Source: Patescibacteria group bacterium (lineage in GTDB: Bacteria; Patescibacteriota; Gracilibacteria; UBA1369; PNNO01). From it: DNA of 15,509 bases. The stretch spans positions 1 through 15,509 of the forward strand of contig JAHJMX010000114.1 of assembly GCA_018821175.1 (NCBI GenBank), read 5' to 3'. Position 1 is the first letter of the stretch. Each line of letters opens with the position of its first letter. A program made the position numbers and the translations under genes. This document shows positions 13,350 through 15,509 of this stretch, piece after piece. The notes below the pieces were generated by a model that had not been told where the DNA came from, ran no database searches, and saw only the letters and a program-made list of their open reading frames with translations.

Positions 13350-13727
13350 TTAAGATTCCTTTTCAGTTTCTTTTTTTGGAGCAACTTTTTCAGCTGACAT
13401 TCCAACAGTAACAGTAATGTGTGAAGTTCTTTTTAAGATAGGGTGAACTCTTCCTCTTGAGATTGGCACGCTTCTCTTCAAAGTTCGTCCTTGAGTCACA
13501 ATAATTTCCTTGATCATCAAATCTTCTTTTTTTTGCTTGAAGTTATTTTCAGCGTTTGCCATTGCACTGTGCAACACTTTGTAAATTACTTTTGCACCTT
13601 TCTTTGGTGTAAACTTTAAAATATTTAGTGCTTCAACAGCATTTTTATTTCTCACAAGTCCAGCAACCAAGTTGGCCTTCTTTGGTGAGATTCTTATATG
13701 TCTTGCTATAGCTTTCACGATACGCAA
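13350..13727 (-). CDS. rplV: 50S ribosomal protein L22 (uL22), non-ATG start
   Basis: L22 lines the exit tunnel with its beta-hairpin loop. The product (125 aa from TTG at 13727) contains KAIARHIRISPKKANLVAGL, the hairpin-region HSAMANAENN, then TQGRTLKRSVPISRGRVHPI and LKRTSHITV, the family signature. No ATG exists upstream: an in-frame TAA lies two codons before the TTG. A GTG at 13718 gives MKAIARHIRIS, equally close to the family start, so the start is either TTG or GTG. The tail KVAPKKETEKES is an added charged segment whose DNA matches the rpsE tail over 21 bases. It lies between rpsS and rpsC. Confidence 0.95.
   Translation of the reverse strand: MRIVKAIARHIRISPKKANLVAGLVRNKNAVEALNILKFTPKKGAKVIYKVLHSAMANAENNFKQKKEDLMIKEIIVTQGRTLKRSVPISRGRVHPILKRTSHITVTVGMSAEKVAPKKETEKES
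13359..13379 (-). repeat. 21-base tail repeat, copy in rplV
   Basis: Identical to 8005-8025 in rpsE, at the same distance from the stop codon and in the same reading frame (PKKETEK). Together with flanking bases, 29 of 31 positions agree. Confidence 0.75.
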
Positions 13728-13748
13728 TTGTTAATTATTTATTCTTAA

Positions 13749-14012
13749 TTATTTCTTTCCAGCATGTCCTTGGAATTTTCTAGTAGGTGAAAATTCACCA
13801 AGCTTGTGTCCTACCATGTTTTCAGAAACAAAAACTGGTAAGTGTTGTTTTCCATTATGAACTCCAAATGTGTGTCCTACGAATTCTGGTGAGACTACAG
13901 AGTTTCGAGCCCATGTCTTAATGACTTTTTTCTGACCATCAGCATCCATTAGTTGAATTTTCTTCAACAATTTTGGGTCTACATACGGTCCTTTTTTAGC
14001 ACTTCTTCCCAT
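13749..14012 (-). CDS. rpsS: 30S ribosomal protein S19 (uS19)
   Basis: S19 pairs with S13 in the head and makes an inter-subunit bridge. The 87-aa product begins MGRSAKKGPYVDPKLLKKIQ, has KTWARNSVVSPEFVGHTFGV and HNGKQHLPVFVSENMVGHKL, then GEFSPTRKFQGHAGKK. This last part is the S19 signature and its C-terminus, so the protein is full length. It starts 13 bases after rplB and is followed by rplV 21 bases later. ATG start, TAA stop, no Shine-Dalgarno sequence. Confidence 0.98.
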   Translation of the reverse strand: MGRSAKKGPYVDPKLLKKIQLMDADGQKKVIKTWARNSVVSPEFVGHTFGVHNGKQHLPVFVSENMVGHKLGEFSPTRKFQGHAGKK

Positions 14013-14025
14013 GGATTAGTGGTTA

Positions 14026-14862
14026 TTATTTTCTATGACGAGACTTAACAATAAATTTATCACTGTACTTTCTTTTGCGAGTTTTATGTCCAAGAGCAGG
14101 CATTCCCCAAGGAGTCTTAGGATGCTTCAAACCAATTGATTGGTTTCCTTCTCCTCCACCATGTGGATGGTCGTTCGGGTTCATAACCTTACCTCTTACT
14201 TCTGGTCTTCTTCCTAAATGTCTTGATCTTCCAGCTTTCCCGATAACTACCTTAGAATGATCAGCATTACTTATAATTCCATAAGTCGCATAACATTTCT
14301 TATTGATTAATCTAACTTCCCCAGATGGTAATTGTACTTGTGTATATTTTGGATCTTCTTGAGACATGATTTTCGCACTGCTACCAGCAGAACGAATTAT
14401 TTGTCCTCCTTTTCCTACAGAAATTTCAATGTTGTATACAGTAAATCCAACCGGGAAATTCTTAATCAACATTCTATTTCCTGGCTTTAATTTAGTTTTT
14501 TCTGCTAAAAGGATTTTGTTTCCAACAGCAATTCCTTGTGGAGCAATATGGTATCTTTTTTCTCCATCATTATACACAACTAGCATAATATAAGCAGTTC
14601 TGTATGGATCGTACTCAATAGAAGTAACTTTTGCTTCAATATTGCATTTTTCAATTCTTCTGAAATCAACAATACGGTAAAGCTTTTTGTGTCCTCCACC
14701 TCTGTGTCTTGTAGTGATTTTACCTTGGTTGTTACGCCCAGATCTCTTTTGAATATTTTCAGTAAGACTTTTTTCAGGTCTAGTCTTAGTTACTTCTTCA
14801 AAAGTGGCGATTGTCATCTGCCTTCTACCAGGCGTTGTTGGTTTGCAATGTTTAACTGGCAT
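14026..14862 (-). CDS. rplB: 50S ribosomal protein L2 (uL2)
   Basis: L2 is essential for subunit joining and supports the peptidyl-transferase centre. The 278-aa product has a normal length. It includes RSGRNNQGKITTRHRGGGHK (40-59), YRIVDFRR, the SH3-like domain region KPGNRMLIKNFPVGFTVYNI (126-145), SAGSSAKIMSQ, and the family signature loop NPNDHPHGGGEGNQSIG (about 228-244) reaching toward the catalytic centre. It ends FIVKSRHRK. The ATG overlaps the TAA of rplW by one base (TAATG), so the two genes are probably translationally coupled. Confidence 0.98.
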   Translation of the reverse strand: MPVKHCKPTTPGRRQMTIATFEEVTKTRPEKSLTENIQKRSGRNNQGKITTRHRGGGHKKLYRIVDFRRIEKCNIEAKVTSIEYDPYRTAYIMLVVYNDGEKRYHIAPQGIAVGNKILLAEKTKLKPGNRMLIKNFPVGFTVYNIEISVGKGGQIIRSAGSSAKIMSQEDPKYTQVQLPSGEVRLINKKCYATYGIISNADHSKVVIGKAGRSRHLGRRPEVRGKVMNPNDHPHGGGEGNQSIGLKHPKTPWGMPALGHKTRKRKYSDKFIVKSRHRK

Positions 14863-15170
14863 TATTTCTTCTTTTTAGATTCTTTAAACTTAGTTACATC
14901 GATGGCTTTACCATCTTTGATAGTTACAACAGCTTTTTTCGCAGCATTTCTTTTGTCATAAGAGAATTTTCCGCGATTAAGCCGTGTCTTTGGTTGGATT
15001 TGAGTAATATTTACTTTCTCAACATCAGCATCATATAACTGTTTAATAGCATGCTTGACATCAATTTTAGTAGCGTCTTTTGCTATTAAGAACACATATT
15101 TACCTTTGTCAGAGAACATTGTGCTCTTTTCAGTTGTGATTGGCGAAACTATAGTATCGTATATTTTCAT
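14862..15170 (-). CDS. rplW: 50S ribosomal protein L23 (uL23)
   Basis: L23 sits at the tunnel exit and is the docking site for trigger factor and the signal recognition particle. The 102-aa product starts MKIYDTIVSPITTEKSTMFS and contains KYVFLIAKDATKIDVKHAIK, the family RNA-binding region, then KVNITQIQPKTRLNRGKFSY. It ends with a lysine-rich KFKESKKKK. Length is normal. It begins two bases after the rplD stop and its own stop overlaps rplB by one base, so three consecutive genes are tightly coupled. Confidence 0.97.
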   Translation of the reverse strand: MKIYDTIVSPITTEKSTMFSDKGKYVFLIAKDATKIDVKHAIKQLYDADVEKVNITQIQPKTRLNRGKFSYDKRNAAKKAVVTIKDGKAIDVTKFKESKKKK

Positions 15171-15172
15171 AT

Positions 15173-15509
15173 TTAAGCTGTTTTAGTTACAGACTTCTTT
15201 CCGAACACTTCATCCATCTTTGCAATAGCGTCTTTCAAGAATAAAATTTTGCGGTATTTTTGAAGATCTGCGATATTTAGATAATTAACTAAAATAGTTT
15301 TTACATTAGGTAGGTTAGAACTAGCTTTTTGAACCACCTCGTTCTTCTCAGAGATTACAACTAGAACATCTCTAGTAATTGGTAATTTTGAGATCATGTC
15401 CGCAAACGTCTTAGTTTTAATTTCATCAGTTTCATACTTATCAAGAGCAAGGATTGATCTACTTGCAGCTTTTGCAGATAGAGCTGAGAACAAAGCTTGT
15501 CGTCTTTGC
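15173..15509 (-). CDS. rplD: 50S ribosomal protein L4 (uL4), C-terminal part, runs off the window
   Basis: The frame is open to the right edge, and 111 residues before the TAA stop are visible. They begin QRRQALFSALSAKAASRSIL, matching the middle of L4 where the RRxALxSALSAK motif follows the tunnel loop. The rest (VVISEKNEVVQKASSNLPNV, VNYLNIADLQKYRKILFLKD, then AIAKMDEVFG) matches the C-terminal globular domain. In many bacteria L4 also represses the S10 operon, but the leader involved lies outside the window. A TTG at 15493 could be mistaken for a start; it is internal. L3 and S10 are expected further right. Confidence 0.95.
   Translation of the reverse strand, partial: QRRQALFSALSAKAASRSILALDKYETDEIKTKTFADMISKLPITRDVLVVISEKNEVVQKASSNLPNVKTILVNYLNIADLQKYRKILFLKDAIAKMDEVFGKKSVTKTA

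Overview
The window is one long ribosomal-protein superoperon (S10-spc-alpha order) read on the minus strand, so transcription runs from the right end to the left. It opens inside rplD (L4) and continues L23-L2-S19-L22-S3-L16-L29-S17-L14-L24-L5-S14-S8-L6-L18-S5-L15-SecY-Adk-Map. One plus-strand gene (a patatin-like lipase of the RssA type) then interrupts it. It resumes IF-1-L36-S13-S11-S4-RpoA-L17-L13, and L13 runs off the left end. L36 (37 aa) is complete although very short.

The DNA is AT-rich. The rpmD (L30) gene expected between S5 and L15 is absent: only 36 bases separate them. Loss of L30 from this locus is a known trait of the Candidate Phyla Radiation (Patescibacteria), which is the most likely source. 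Almost no start has a Shine-Dalgarno sequence, and all 29 stop codons visible are TAA (25) or TAG (4), never TGA.

The most striking observation is in rplQ (L17). The reading frame meets a TGA at codon 102, exactly where the family has a conserved Gly (the K-x-G-FRAGDNAP motif). It then continues with the perfectly conserved C-terminus FRAGDNAPMVIIELV, a TAA, and rplM two bases later. TGA read as glycine is known from Gracilibacteria/BD1-5 and Absconditabacteria/SR1 (genetic code 25). Here the codon is extremely rare: every other gene in the window is intact under the standard code. The locus may therefore come from a lineage at an early or marginal stage of UGA reassignment. A single G-to-T mutation or a sequencing error is the main alternative.

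Other unusual points are a long acidic tail on IF-1, a CPEC motif in the N-terminal arm of S11, lysine/proline-rich tails on S3, S5, L15 and L22 (with a 21-base identical stretch shared by the ends of S5 and L22, and a 15-base triplication in S3), and the lipase gene placed in the middle of the operon. That gene has a good sigma70-like promoter and two small palindromes in the 244-base divergent region next to infA.

Together the genes supply core ribosomal proteins of both subunits, the RNA polymerase alpha subunit, the SecY channel, adenylate kinase, N-terminal methionine removal and an initiation factor. The lipase is the only gene without an obvious link to gene expression or protein export.
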